From contig CANHBC010000006.1 of NCBI GenBank assembly GCA_947458835.1, positions 1 to 40,574 of the forward strand: DNA of 40,574 nt, written 5' to 3'. The DNA comes from Betaproteobacteria bacterium (GTDB lineage: Bacteria > Pseudomonadota > Gammaproteobacteria > Burkholderiales > CAIKXV01). A program made the translations under genes and the position numbers. Under the pieces are notes generated by a model. That model did not search any database. It was given only the letters and a program-made list of their open reading frames with translations, and was not told where the DNA came from. Numbering within the stretch: position 1 is the first letter of the stretch; every line of letters starts with the position of its first letter. This document shows, piece by piece, positions 33,877 to 40,574 of the stretch.

Positions 33877-35844
33877 ATGCCAGACATTCGACTCCCGGAC
33901 GGTTCGGTACGCCACTTCGATGCACCGGTTACCGTCGCGCAGGTGGCCCAGAGCATCGGCGCAGGGCTCGCGCGCGCCGCGCTCGCCGGCAAGGTCGACG
34001 GGCGGCTGGTCGACACCTCGCACCTGATCGAGCGCGACGCGGAGCTTGCGATCGTTACCGACCGCGACGCTGAAGGCGTGGACGTGATCCGGCATTCCAC
34101 CGCGCACCTGCTGGCCTACGCGGTGAAAGAACTGTTCCCGGACGCGCAGGTCACCATCGGGCCGGTGATCGACAACGGCTTCTACTACGATTTCTCGTAC
34201 AAGCGCCCGTTCACCCCCGAGGACCTGGTCGCGATCGAGAAGCGCATGGCCGAACTGGCCAGGCGCGACGTCCCGGTAGTGCGCGAGGAGATGCCGCGCG
34301 ACGACGCGGTCGCCTTCTTCAAGGGGCTGGGCGAACACTACAAGGCCGAGATCATCGCGTCGATCCCGAGCAACGAGCCGATCTCGCTGTATCGCGAGGG
34401 TGACTTCGTCGACCTGTGCCGCGGGCCGCACGTGCCGTCGACCGGGCGCCTGAAGGTGTTCAAGCTGATGAAGCTCGCCGGCGCCTACTGGCGTGGCGAC
34501 TCGAAGAACGAGATGCTCCAGCGCATCTACGGCACGGCCTGGGCGAAGAAGGAAGAGCAGGACGCCTGGCTGCACCAGCTCGAAGAGGCCGAGAAGCGCG
34601 ACCACCGCAAGCTCGGGCGCCAGCTCGACCTGTTCCACATGCAGGACGAGGCGCCCGGCATGGTGTTCTGGCATGCCAAGGGCTGGACGATCTGGCAGGA
34701 GATCGAGCAGTACATGCGCCGACTGCTCGACGGCTCCGGATACGACGAGGTGAAGACGCCGCTGGTGATGGACCGCGTGCTCTGGGAGAAGTCCGGGCAC
34801 TGGGAGAACTACCGCGAGCACATGTTCACCACCGAATCGGAGAACCGTGACTACGCGGTCAAGCCGATGAACTGCCCGGGCCACGTGCAGATCTTCAACA
34901 ACGGGCTGCGCAGCTACCGCGAACTGCCGCTGCGCCTGGCCGAGTTCGGTTCGTGCCACCGCAACGAGCCCTCGGGTGCGCTGCATGGCCTGATGCGTGT
35001 GCGCGGCTTCGTGCAGGACGATGCGCACATCTTCTGCACCGAGGAGCAGGTCCAGGAGGAGGCGGGTCGCTTCATCCAGCTGCTGCAGAAGGTCTATGCC
35101 GACTTCGGCTTCACCGACATCCTGATCAAGCTGTCGACGCGCCCGGCCAGGCGCATCGGGTCGGACGAGGCCTGGGACCGTGCGGAGGCCTCGCTCGCCG
35201 CCTCGCTCGACGCCCGCGGCCTGGCCTGGGAGGAAAACCCGGGCGAGGGCGCGTTCTACGGTCCGAAGATCGAGTTCTCGCTGAAGGATTCGATCGGGCG
35301 GGTCTGGCAGTGCGGAACGCTGCAGCTCGATTTCGCGCTTCCCGGCCGGCTCGGCGCCGAGTATGTCGCCGAGGACAATACCCGCAAGGTGCCAGTCATG
35401 CTGCACCGGGCGGTGCTCGGTTCGATGGAGCGGTTCATCGGCATCCTGATCGAACACCATGCGGGCGCGATGCCGCTGTGGCTGTCCCCGGTGCAGGCAG
35501 TGATCATGAACATCAGCGAGCACCAGGCTGGATACGTCGCGGAACTGATGGCCCGACTGCGCGCCGCCGGTATCCGCTGCACGTCCGACTTGAGGAATGA
35601 GAAAATAACCTATAAGATTCGGGAACATAGCGTTGCGAAGGTGCCGTACCTGCTGATCGTCGGCGAGAAAGAGCTGGCATCGGGGCGCGTCGCCGTGCGT
35701 GCACGTGGCAATCGGGATCTCGGCGCGATCGGCGTCGATGAAGTAATCTCCCTGTTGCGTGCCGAAATCGACGCCAAGGCAGGGTCGAAGGCCGCGAACG
35801 AGGGCGGGCAATCCGCGCAGGGTGCGGAGGCGGTCCGCCAGTAG
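33877..35844 (+). CDS. thrS: Threonyl-tRNA synthetase
   Basis: 655-residue class II synthetase charging tRNA-Thr. Domains: N-terminal TGS ([20 protein letters not shown], about 1-60); editing domain (about 65-225) with zinc/editing residues [11 protein letters not shown] and [12 protein letters not shown]; catalytic core (about 240-535) with motif 2 region [37 protein letters not shown] and motif 3 [14 protein letters not shown]-terminal anticodon-binding domain (about 540-640) with [10 protein letters not shown] and [15 protein letters not shown]. All catalytic metal ligands appear present (Cys in MNCPGH, His in HRAVLG context). First gene of the thrS-infC-rpmI-rplT-pheS-pheT run. A terminator and a hairpin-masked ribosome binding site lie just upstream, suggesting regulated expression. 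Confidence 0.98.
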   Translation: MPDIRLPDGSVRHFDAPVTVAQVAQSIGAGLARAALAGKVDGRLVDTSHLIERDAELAIVTDRDAEGVDVIRHSTAHLLAYAVKELFPDAQVTIGPVIDNGFYYDFSYKRPFTPEDLVAIEKRMAELARRDVPVVREEMPRDDAVAFFKGLGEHYKAEIIASIPSNEPISLYREGDFVDLCRGPHVPSTGRLKVFKLMKLAGAYWRGDSKNEMLQRIYGTAWAKKEEQDAWLHQLEEAEKRDHRKLGRQLDLFHMQDEAPGMVFWHAKGWTIWQEIEQYMRRLLDGSGYDEVKTPLVMDRVLWEKSGHWENYREHMFTTESENRDYAVKPMNCPGHVQIFNNGLRSYRELPLRLAEFGSCHRNEPSGALHGLMRVRGFVQDDAHIFCTEEQVQEEAGRFIQLLQKVYADFGFTDILIKLSTRPARRIGSDEAWDRAEASLAASLDARGLAWEENPGEGAFYGPKIEFSLKDSIGRVWQCGTLQLDFALPGRLGAEYVAEDNTRKVPVMLHRAVLGSMERFIGILIEHHAGAMPLWLSPVQAVIMNISEHQAGYVAELMARLRAAGIRCTSDLRNEKITYKIREHSVAKVPYLLIVGEKELASGRVAVRARGNRDLGAIGVDEVISLLRAEIDAKAGSKAANEGGQSAQGAEAVRQ

Positions 35845-35919
35845 TCTGGTTGGGGCGGTGCCCGGACGGGTCCGGAGCGCACGGCAGCATTCATTCAACG
35901 AACCGCACGAGGTGCAGGC

Positions 35920-36444
35920 ATCGCTCAGGAAAAGGAAAAGGACGCGCGGATCAACGGCGAGATCACTTCGCCCGAGATACGACTGGTAGGTATCGAAAGC
36001 GAGCCGCTGGGGATCGTCAGCCTGGCCAAGGCGCTTGCGATGGCCGAGGAGGCCGAGGTTGACCTGGTCGAGATAGCCCCGACGGCAGTGCCCCCGGTCT
36101 GCCGGCTGATGGACTTCGGCAAGTTCAAATATCGCGAGAGCAAGAAGAAGCACGAGGCCAAGCTCAAGCAGAAGCAGATCCAGGTCAAGGAAGTGAAGTT
36201 CAGGCCTGGGACCGACGAAGGCGACTACCTGATCAAGATGCGCAACCTGAAGCGCTTCCTGGGCGAGGGTGACAAGGCAAAGATCACGTTGAGGTTCCGC
36301 GGCCGCGAGATGGCGCACCAGGAGTTCGGCGTAAAGCTGCTCCAGCGCATCCAGGCTGACCTGGTGGAACTCGGCACGGTGGAACAGTTCCCGAAGCTCG
36401 AGGGGCGACAGATGATCATGGTCATCGCCCCGAAGAAACACTAG
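35920..36444 (+). CDS. infC: Translation initiation factor IF-3 (AUC start)
   Basis: IF-3 keeps ribosomal subunits apart and checks the start codon. The frame is open well upstream of the first ATG (36040), and that upstream part encodes the conserved IF-3 N-terminal domain ([41 protein letters not shown]), so ATG 36040 cannot be the start. ATC at 35920 lies 5 nt after GAGGTG (35909-35914) and gives a 174-residue protein, the usual size. Initiation at AUU/AUC is known for infC and allows IF-3 to repress itself. ATT at 35893 is possible but has poorer spacing. C-terminal domain: [51 protein letters not shown]. Follows thrS by 75 bp. Confidence 0.93.
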   Translation: MAQEKEKDARINGEITSPEIRLVGIESEPLGIVSLAKALAMAEEAEVDLVEIAPTAVPPVCRLMDFGKFKYRESKKKHEAKLKQKQIQVKEVKFRPGTDEGDYLIKMRNLKRFLGEGDKAKITLRFRGREMAHQEFGVKLLQRIQADLVELGTVEQFPKLEGRQMIMVIAPKKH

Positions 36445-36480
36445 GCCGGCGCCTGATGCGGGTTTCGGCCCGGAATGGCC

Positions 36481-36573
36481 GGTGCGCCCTTCGTGGCACC
36501 GGTGCAGTACCTGCGCTTCGGCGCAGTCCAAGAAGTGGACGGCAGGCCCCCTAAGCATTCCCGACGAGGGAAT
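36481..36573 (+). promoter_or_regulatory. Structured rpmI leader, candidate L20 autoregulatory region
   Basis: The 161-bp infC-rpmI gap contains four successive inverted repeats: GGTGC/GCACC (36481-36485, 36496-36500), CTGCGC/GCGCAG capped by a TTCG tetraloop (36511-36526), GTCCA/TGGAC (36526-36540) and ATTCCC/GGGAAT (36557-36573). In E. coli and other bacteria L20 represses rpmI-rplT by binding structured leader RNA at this place. I see no exact match to a published L20 leader motif, so this is position plus structure. Confidence 0.4.
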
Positions 36574-36605
36574 CGCCCTCCGACCATGCAGAACAGAGGT
36601 GAATC

Positions 36606-36803
36606 ATGCCCAAGATGAAGACGAAGAAGGGCGCGGCCAAGCGTTTCAAGGCGCGCGGCAGCGGCAGCATCAAGCGAAGCAAGGCGTTCCTGCGCCACAT
36701 CCTTACCAAGAAGACCACCAAGCGCAAGCGCGGCCTTCGCGGAACGTTGACCATCCACGCGTCGAACGAGCCTTCGATTCGCGCGATGCTGCCCTACGCA
36801 TAA
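36606..36803 (+). CDS. rpmI: 50S ribosomal protein L35
   Basis: 65 residues, strongly basic, with the whole family pattern: [63 protein letters not shown]. The AGAGGTGA ribosome binding site precedes ATG at 36606. Normal length (64-66). Between infC and rplT, 12 bp from the latter; translation of rpmI and rplT is coupled in known cases. Confidence 0.98.
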   Translation: MPKMKTKKGAAKRFKARGSGSIKRSKAFLRHILTKKTTKRKRGLRGTLTIHASNEPSIRAMLPYA

Positions 36804-36815
36804 GGAGCCTTCGCC

Positions 36816-37202
36816 ATGCCACGAGTCAAACGCGGCGTAACCGCCCGCGCACGCCACAAGAAAGTCCTCGAACAGGCCAAGGGGTTCCGCGGCCGCCGCA
36901 AGAGCGTCTACCGGATCGCCAAGCAGGCGGTGATGAAGGCGGGGCAGTACGCCTACCGTGACCGCCGTCAGCGCAAGCGCCAGTTCCGCGCCCTGTGGAT
37001 CGCCCGTATCAACGCGGCATCCCGCGAGTGCGGTCTGACCTACAGCGTGTTCATGAACGGCCTCAAGCGCGCGTCCATCGAGGTCGACCGCAAAGTGCTG
37101 TCCGACATCGCTGTGTTCGACAAGGCCGGCTTCGCGAAGCTGGTCGAGCAGGCCCGCGCCGCGCTGCCGGCAGGCACGCCGGGCGCTTCGGCCACGGCCT
37201 GA
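36816..37202 (+). CDS. rplT: 50S ribosomal protein L20
   Basis: 128 residues (family about 118-120, here with a short C-terminal extension [11 protein letters not shown]). Basic N-terminal tail [20 protein letters not shown], then [31 protein letters not shown] and [42 protein letters not shown]20 binds 23S rRNA early in 50S assembly and represses its own operon. AAGGAG stands upstream of ATG at 36816. Twelve base pairs after rpmI. Confidence 0.98.
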   Translation: MPRVKRGVTARARHKKVLEQAKGFRGRRKSVYRIAKQAVMKAGQYAYRDRRQRKRQFRALWIARINAASRECGLTYSVFMNGLKRASIEVDRKVLSDIAVFDKAGFAKLVEQARAALPAGTPGASATA

Positions 37203-37241
37203 GGTCGGGCAGTCCGTCAGCGCAGGTCCGCCGGATCCGCG

Positions 37242-37268
37242 CCGGCCGGTGCCCCGTGCACCGGCCGG
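37242..37268 (+). other. Perfect 11-bp hairpin between rplT and pheS
   Basis: CCGGCCGGTGC (37242-37252) and GCACCGGCCGG (37258-37268) are exact inverted repeats with loop CCCGT, about 40 bp after rplT and 47 bp before pheS. A short GTTTTG follows 12 bp later, too far for a canonical terminator. It could attenuate pheST or protect the upstream message. No pheM-like leader peptide was found. Confidence 0.5.
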
Positions 37269-37315
37269 TCCAGTCCGCCGGTTTTGTGTTCGTTCCAGAA
37301 GGTCGTTTCTCCACG

Positions 37316-38338
37316 ATGCAAGCCGAACTCGATCGCATCGTCTCCGAGGCGCTGGCGTCGTTCACCCAGGCGCCCGATGCACCCAGGCTCGAGCAGGACA
37401 AGGCGCGTTTCCTCGGCAAGACCGGGTCGCTCACCGAACTGCTCAAGTCGCTCGGCAAGCTCGATCCGTCCGCACGCAAGGAAGCCGGCGCGGCGATCAA
37501 CGCCGCGAAGGCGCTGATCGAAGGCGCGCTCGATGCACGCCGGCGCGCGATCGCCGACGAGGCCCTCCAGGCACGATTGGCCCAGGAGACGATCGACGTC
37601 ACGCTGCCTGGCCGCGGCCGTGGCCGTGGCACGGTGCATCCGGTGGTACGCACCCAGCAGCGTGTCGAGGATATCTTCCGCTCGATCGGGTTCGACATCG
37701 CCGACGGTCCCGAGATCGAGACCGACTGGTACAACTTCACCGCGCTGAACAACCCGGAGAACCATCCGGCGCGTTCGATGCAGGACACGTTCTACGTCGA
37801 TGGCCAGGACGCCGAGGGCAAGCCCCTGCTGCTGCGCACGCACACCTCGCCGATGCAGGTGCGCTATGCCCGGACGCACCGGCCGCCGATCAAGGTGATC
37901 GCCCCCGGCCGCACCTATCGGGTCGATTCCGACGCCACGCACTCGCCAATGTTCAACCAGGTCGAGGGGTTGTGGATCGACGAGGACATCAGCTTCGCCC
38001 ACCTCAAGGGCGTCTACACGAACTTCCTGCAGACCTTCTTCGAGACCGACCAGCTGAAGGTACGGTTCCGGCCATCGTATTTCCCGTTCACCGAGCCTTC
38101 GGCTGAAGTCGACATGGCTTTCGAGAGCGGCCCGTTGAAGGGACGCTGGCTCGAGATTTCCGGGGCAGGGCAGGTGCACCCGACGGTGATCCGCAACTTC
38201 GGGCTCGACCCGGAGCGCTACATCGGCTTCGCGTTCGGCAGCGGGCTCGAGCGCCTCACGATGCTTCGCTATGGCATCGCCGACCTGCGCCTGTTCTTCG
38301 AGAACGACCTGCGCTTCCTGCAGCAGTTCCAGTACTGA
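37316..38338 (+). CDS. pheS: Phenylalanyl-tRNA synthetase alpha subunit
   Basis: 340 residues, catalytic subunit of the (alpha-beta)2 enzyme charging tRNA-Phe. N-terminal coiled coil ([16 protein letters not shown] to about 90), then the class II core: [62 protein letters not shown], motif 2 [16 protein letters not shown] and motif 3 [21 protein letters not shown] at 37316 gives the canonical start; an in-frame upstream extension exists without family resemblance. The ribosome binding site AGAAGG is 13 nt away, hence weak. pheT follows 15 bp after the stop. Confidence 0.97.
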   Translation: MQAELDRIVSEALASFTQAPDAPRLEQDKARFLGKTGSLTELLKSLGKLDPSARKEAGAAINAAKALIEGALDARRRAIADEALQARLAQETIDVTLPGRGRGRGTVHPVVRTQQRVEDIFRSIGFDIADGPEIETDWYNFTALNNPENHPARSMQDTFYVDGQDAEGKPLLLRTHTSPMQVRYARTHRPPIKVIAPGRTYRVDSDATHSPMFNQVEGLWIDEDISFAHLKGVYTNFLQTFFETDQLKVRFRPSYFPFTEPSAEVDMAFESGPLKGRWLEISGAGQVHPTVIRNFGLDPERYIGFAFGSGLERLTMLRYGIADLRLFFENDLRFLQQFQY

Positions 38339-38353
38339 CCGGCGGACGTCCCC

Positions 38354-40574
38354 ATGCAATTCCCTGAGTCCTGGCTGCGCAGCTTCGTCGACCCCTCCCT
38401 CGACAGCGAGGCGCTGGCCCACCTGCTTACCATGTCCGGCCTCGAGGTCGAGGAACGCGAACCGGTGGCCCCGCCGTTCAGTGGCGTGGTGGTCGCCCGG
38501 GTGCTGGCGGTGGTGCCGCATCCGAATGCAGACCGCCTGCGCCTGTGCAGCGTGGATGCCGGCGGGCCGGCGCCGCTGTCGATCGTCTGCGGCGCGCCGA
38601 ACGTGCGCGAAGGCATGGTCGTACCGTGCGCCACCGTCGGCGCCGCACTGCCGGCCGGGGTGCACATTCGCCGGGCTGCGGTTCGCAACGTCGAGAGCGA
38701 AGGCATGCTCTGTTCGGCGCGCGAACTCGGGTTGTCCGAAGCGGCCGACGGCCTGATGGACCTGCCGTCCACGCTCGTGCCCGGCACGCCGCTGCGCGAT
38801 GCACTTGCGCTGGACGACGTCCGTCTGGTGATCAAGCTCACGCCCAACCGGGCGGACTGCCTGAGCCTGCACGGACTGGCGCGCGAAGTGTCCGCGCTGA
38901 CCGGCGCGCCCATGGCGTTGCCGCCGTGTGACGCGGTGGTCCCCTCGATCCAGGACCGGCTGCCGGTCGTGGTCGATCCGGCGGCGCATGACCTCTGCGG
39001 CCGGTTCTCCGGCCGGGTGATCCGCGGCGTGGATGCGCATGCGCTCACGCCCGACTGGATGAAGCAGCGTCTGGAGCGCGCGGGCCAGAGACCCATCTCG
39101 GCACTGGTCGACATCTCGAACTACGTGATGCTGGAACTCGGTCAGCCGTCGCACGTGTTCGACCTCGACCGTATCCGCAACGGGCGCCTGGGCGTGCGCT
39201 GGGCGAAGGCTGGCGAGCAGGCGAAGCTGCTCAACGAGCAGACGGTGAACCTGGCCCCGGACTTCGGCGTGATCACCGACGGCGACGTGCCGGAGGCGGT
39301 CGCCGGCATCATGGGCGGTGGGCATACCGCCGTGACGCTCGACACGCGCAATGTCTACGTGGAGTCGGCGTTCTGGTGGCCGGCCGCGATCGCCGGACGA
39401 GCGCGCCGGCTCAACTTCACCACCGAAGCCGGGCACCGCTTCGAGCGCGGCGTCGACTTTTCGCGCACCGTCGCATGCCTGGAGCGGATCACCGCGCTGA
39501 TCCTGTCGATCTGCGGCGGCGCCGCCGGGCCGGTCGATGACCAGGTGCTCGCCCTGCCAGAGCGCGCGCCGGTCAGGCTGCGTCTGGCGCGCTGCAGCCG
39601 GGTGGTGGGTATCCCGTTCGATCGGGAGACGGTCGGTCGCACCTTCGACCGGCTCGGCTTCCAGTGGAGCGTGGCGGACGAGGCGGAAGGTGACGTGTTC
39701 ACCGTCACGCCGCCGGCGCATCGCTTCGACCTCGCGATCGAGGAAGACCTGATCGAGGAGGTCGTTCGCATCCACGGCTACGACGACTTGCCCGCGATCC
39801 CGCCGGCCGCGGTCGCCTGGATGCAGATGCTGCCCGAGGCACGGCGCAGCGCTGACCGGATGCGCACGATCCTCGCCGGTCGTGACTACCATGAGGCACT
39901 CAACTTCGGTTTCGTGGACGCCCGCTGGGAAGCGGATTTCGCGGGTGCGGGATGCCAGGCGCCAGCCCCGGTCGCGCTGGTCAACCCGATCGCGAGCCAG
40001 CTCTCGGTGATGCGCTCGACGTTGATCGGCGGCCTCGTCGCGAACGTTCGCCACAACGTGAACCGTCGCCAGCCGAGGGTTCGACTGTTCGAGCTCGGTC
40101 GCGTGTTCCGGCGCGATCCGGCGGTCGCAGACGGCCCGCTGGCGGTGGCCGGCATCGACCAGCCGCTGCGCCTGGCCGCGGTCGCGCATGGCGATGCCGA
40201 TCCCGAGCAGTGGGGCACGAAGGCGCGGCCGGTCGACTTCTACGACCTCAAGGCCGACCTTGAAGCGCTGCTCGCGCCTCGCGTGGCCCGTTTCGAGCAG
40301 GCGGCACATCCGGCGCTGCATCCCGGCCGCTCGGCCCGCGTGCTCCTGGACGGCCGGCCGATCGGATGGATCGGGGAACTCCACCCGCGCTGGCAGCAGC
40401 AGTACGAACTGCCCGCCGCCACCGCCCTGTTCGAGGTCGAGTGGGCCGCGGTCGTCGAGGGTCTGTTGCCGCAGGCGACCGAGGTCTCGCGCTTCCCGCC
40501 GGTGCGTCGCGACCTGGCCTTCGTGGTCGACCGCGGGCTGCCGGCGCAGGCCCTGGTCGACAGTGTGATGGCTG
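38354..40574 (+). CDS. pheT: Phenylalanyl-tRNA synthetase beta subunit (3' end outside window)
   Basis: The frame from ATG 38354 stays open to the right edge, giving 740 of about 800 residues. It starts [20 protein letters not shown], with the tRNA-binding (EMAP-like) domain ([25 protein letters not shown]), B3/B4 editing region ([19 protein letters not shown]), B5 domain ([14 protein letters not shown]-type core nearby), and the catalytic-like core. The sequence ends inside the C-terminal ferredoxin-like anticodon-binding domain ([20 protein letters not shown]). Coupled to pheS by a 15-bp gap. Confidence 0.97.
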   Translation, partial: MQFPESWLRSFVDPSLDSEALAHLLTMSGLEVEEREPVAPPFSGVVVARVLAVVPHPNADRLRLCSVDAGGPAPLSIVCGAPNVREGMVVPCATVGAALPAGVHIRRAAVRNVESEGMLCSARELGLSEAADGLMDLPSTLVPGTPLRDALALDDVRLVIKLTPNRADCLSLHGLAREVSALTGAPMALPPCDAVVPSIQDRLPVVVDPAAHDLCGRFSGRVIRGVDAHALTPDWMKQRLERAGQRPISALVDISNYVMLELGQPSHVFDLDRIRNGRLGVRWAKAGEQAKLLNEQTVNLAPDFGVITDGDVPEAVAGIMGGGHTAVTLDTRNVYVESAFWWPAAIAGRARRLNFTTEAGHRFERGVDFSRTVACLERITALILSICGGAAGPVDDQVLALPERAPVRLRLARCSRVVGIPFDRETVGRTFDRLGFQWSVADEAEGDVFTVTPPAHRFDLAIEEDLIEEVVRIHGYDDLPAIPPAAVAWMQMLPEARRSADRMRTILAGRDYHEALNFGFVDARWEADFAGAGCQAPAPVALVNPIASQLSVMRSTLIGGLVANVRHNVNRRQPRVRLFELGRVFRRDPAVADGPLAVAGIDQPLRLAAVAHGDADPEQWGTKARPVDFYDLKADLEALLAPRVARFEQAAHPALHPGRSARVLLDGRPIGWIGELHPRWQQQYELPAATALFEVEWAAVVEGLLPQATEVSRFPPVRRDLAFVVDRGLPAQALVDSVMA

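Noticed and set aside
35893-35895. ATT as infC start codon
   Set aside because: It is in frame, but the nearest GGAG is about 15 nt away, whereas ATC 35920 has GAGGTG at proper spacing. Kept only as an alternative.
32542-36558. Minus-strand open frame of 1338 codons across tRNA-Val, thrS and infC
   Set aside because: It lies antisense to a tRNA and three conserved genes and shows no protein family pattern; it is a GC-driven shadow.

Overview
The window (about 40.6 kb, very GC-rich) reads as chromosomal DNA of a betaproteobacterium, most likely a Burkholderiales member. The grounds are the recA-recX-alaS block, a RelA-type (p)ppGpp synthetase with the EFDD signature, three Bug-type periplasmic solute receptors, and the tRNA-Val/thrS-infC-rpmI-rplT-pheS-pheT block. 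No integrase, transposase, IS, CRISPR array or phage gene was seen, and no stretch over 300 bp lacks a gene. The assignment to order is inference from gene content, not from a database search.

Region 1 (1-4.7 kb, plus strand): 3' end of recA, recX, alaS, a small secreted protein of unknown function, and a broken ketopantoate-reductase-like gene start. A hairpin without a U tract separates recA and recX.

Region 2 (4.7-14.9 kb, minus strand): a six-gene block read right to left: circularly permuted ATP-grasp protein, alpha-E protein, giant transglutaminase + DUF2126 (putative amidoligase) protein, a fused ATP-grasp/alpha-E protein, a small transglutaminase-like protein, and the proteasome-like peptidase Anbu. 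The same three activities therefore occur twice (once split, once fused), with Anbu last. Genes overlap by 4 bp or lie 3-18 bp apart, except for one 78-bp gap. Established family work links these proteins to a predicted peptide or isopeptide synthesis and hydrolysis system whose substrate is unknown. This is the most interesting system in the window.

Region 3 (14.9-18.4 kb, plus strand): a DUF72 protein and monofunctional relA, closed by a strong bidirectional hairpin.

Region 4 (18.4-33.5 kb): an accessory catabolic region of unassigned substrate. It holds an ACMSD-like metal-dependent amidohydrolase with a LysR regulator, two adjacent Gfo/Idh oxidoreductases, two Bug receptors, a second LysR divergent from a four-gene operon (flavin reductase, luciferase-like monooxygenase, Gfo/Idh oxidoreductase, threonine-synthase-like PLP enzyme), a chromate transporter, a third Bug receptor and a LigI-like amidohydrolase. 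The likely logic is receptor-mediated capture of a small organic acid, flavin-dependent oxygenation, NAD(P)-dependent oxidation/reduction, and decarboxylation or ring-opening by the amidohydrolases. No ring-cleavage dioxygenase or TctA/TctB membrane component is present here.

Region 5 (33.6-40.6 kb, plus strand): tRNA-Val(GAC), then the translation operon thrS-infC-rpmI-rplT-pheS-pheT (pheT runs off the end). It shows several regulatory signatures: a canonical intrinsic terminator 17 bp before thrS, a hairpin over the thrS ribosome binding site, a non-canonical AUC start for infC, a multi-hairpin leader before rpmI, and a perfect 11-bp stem before pheS.
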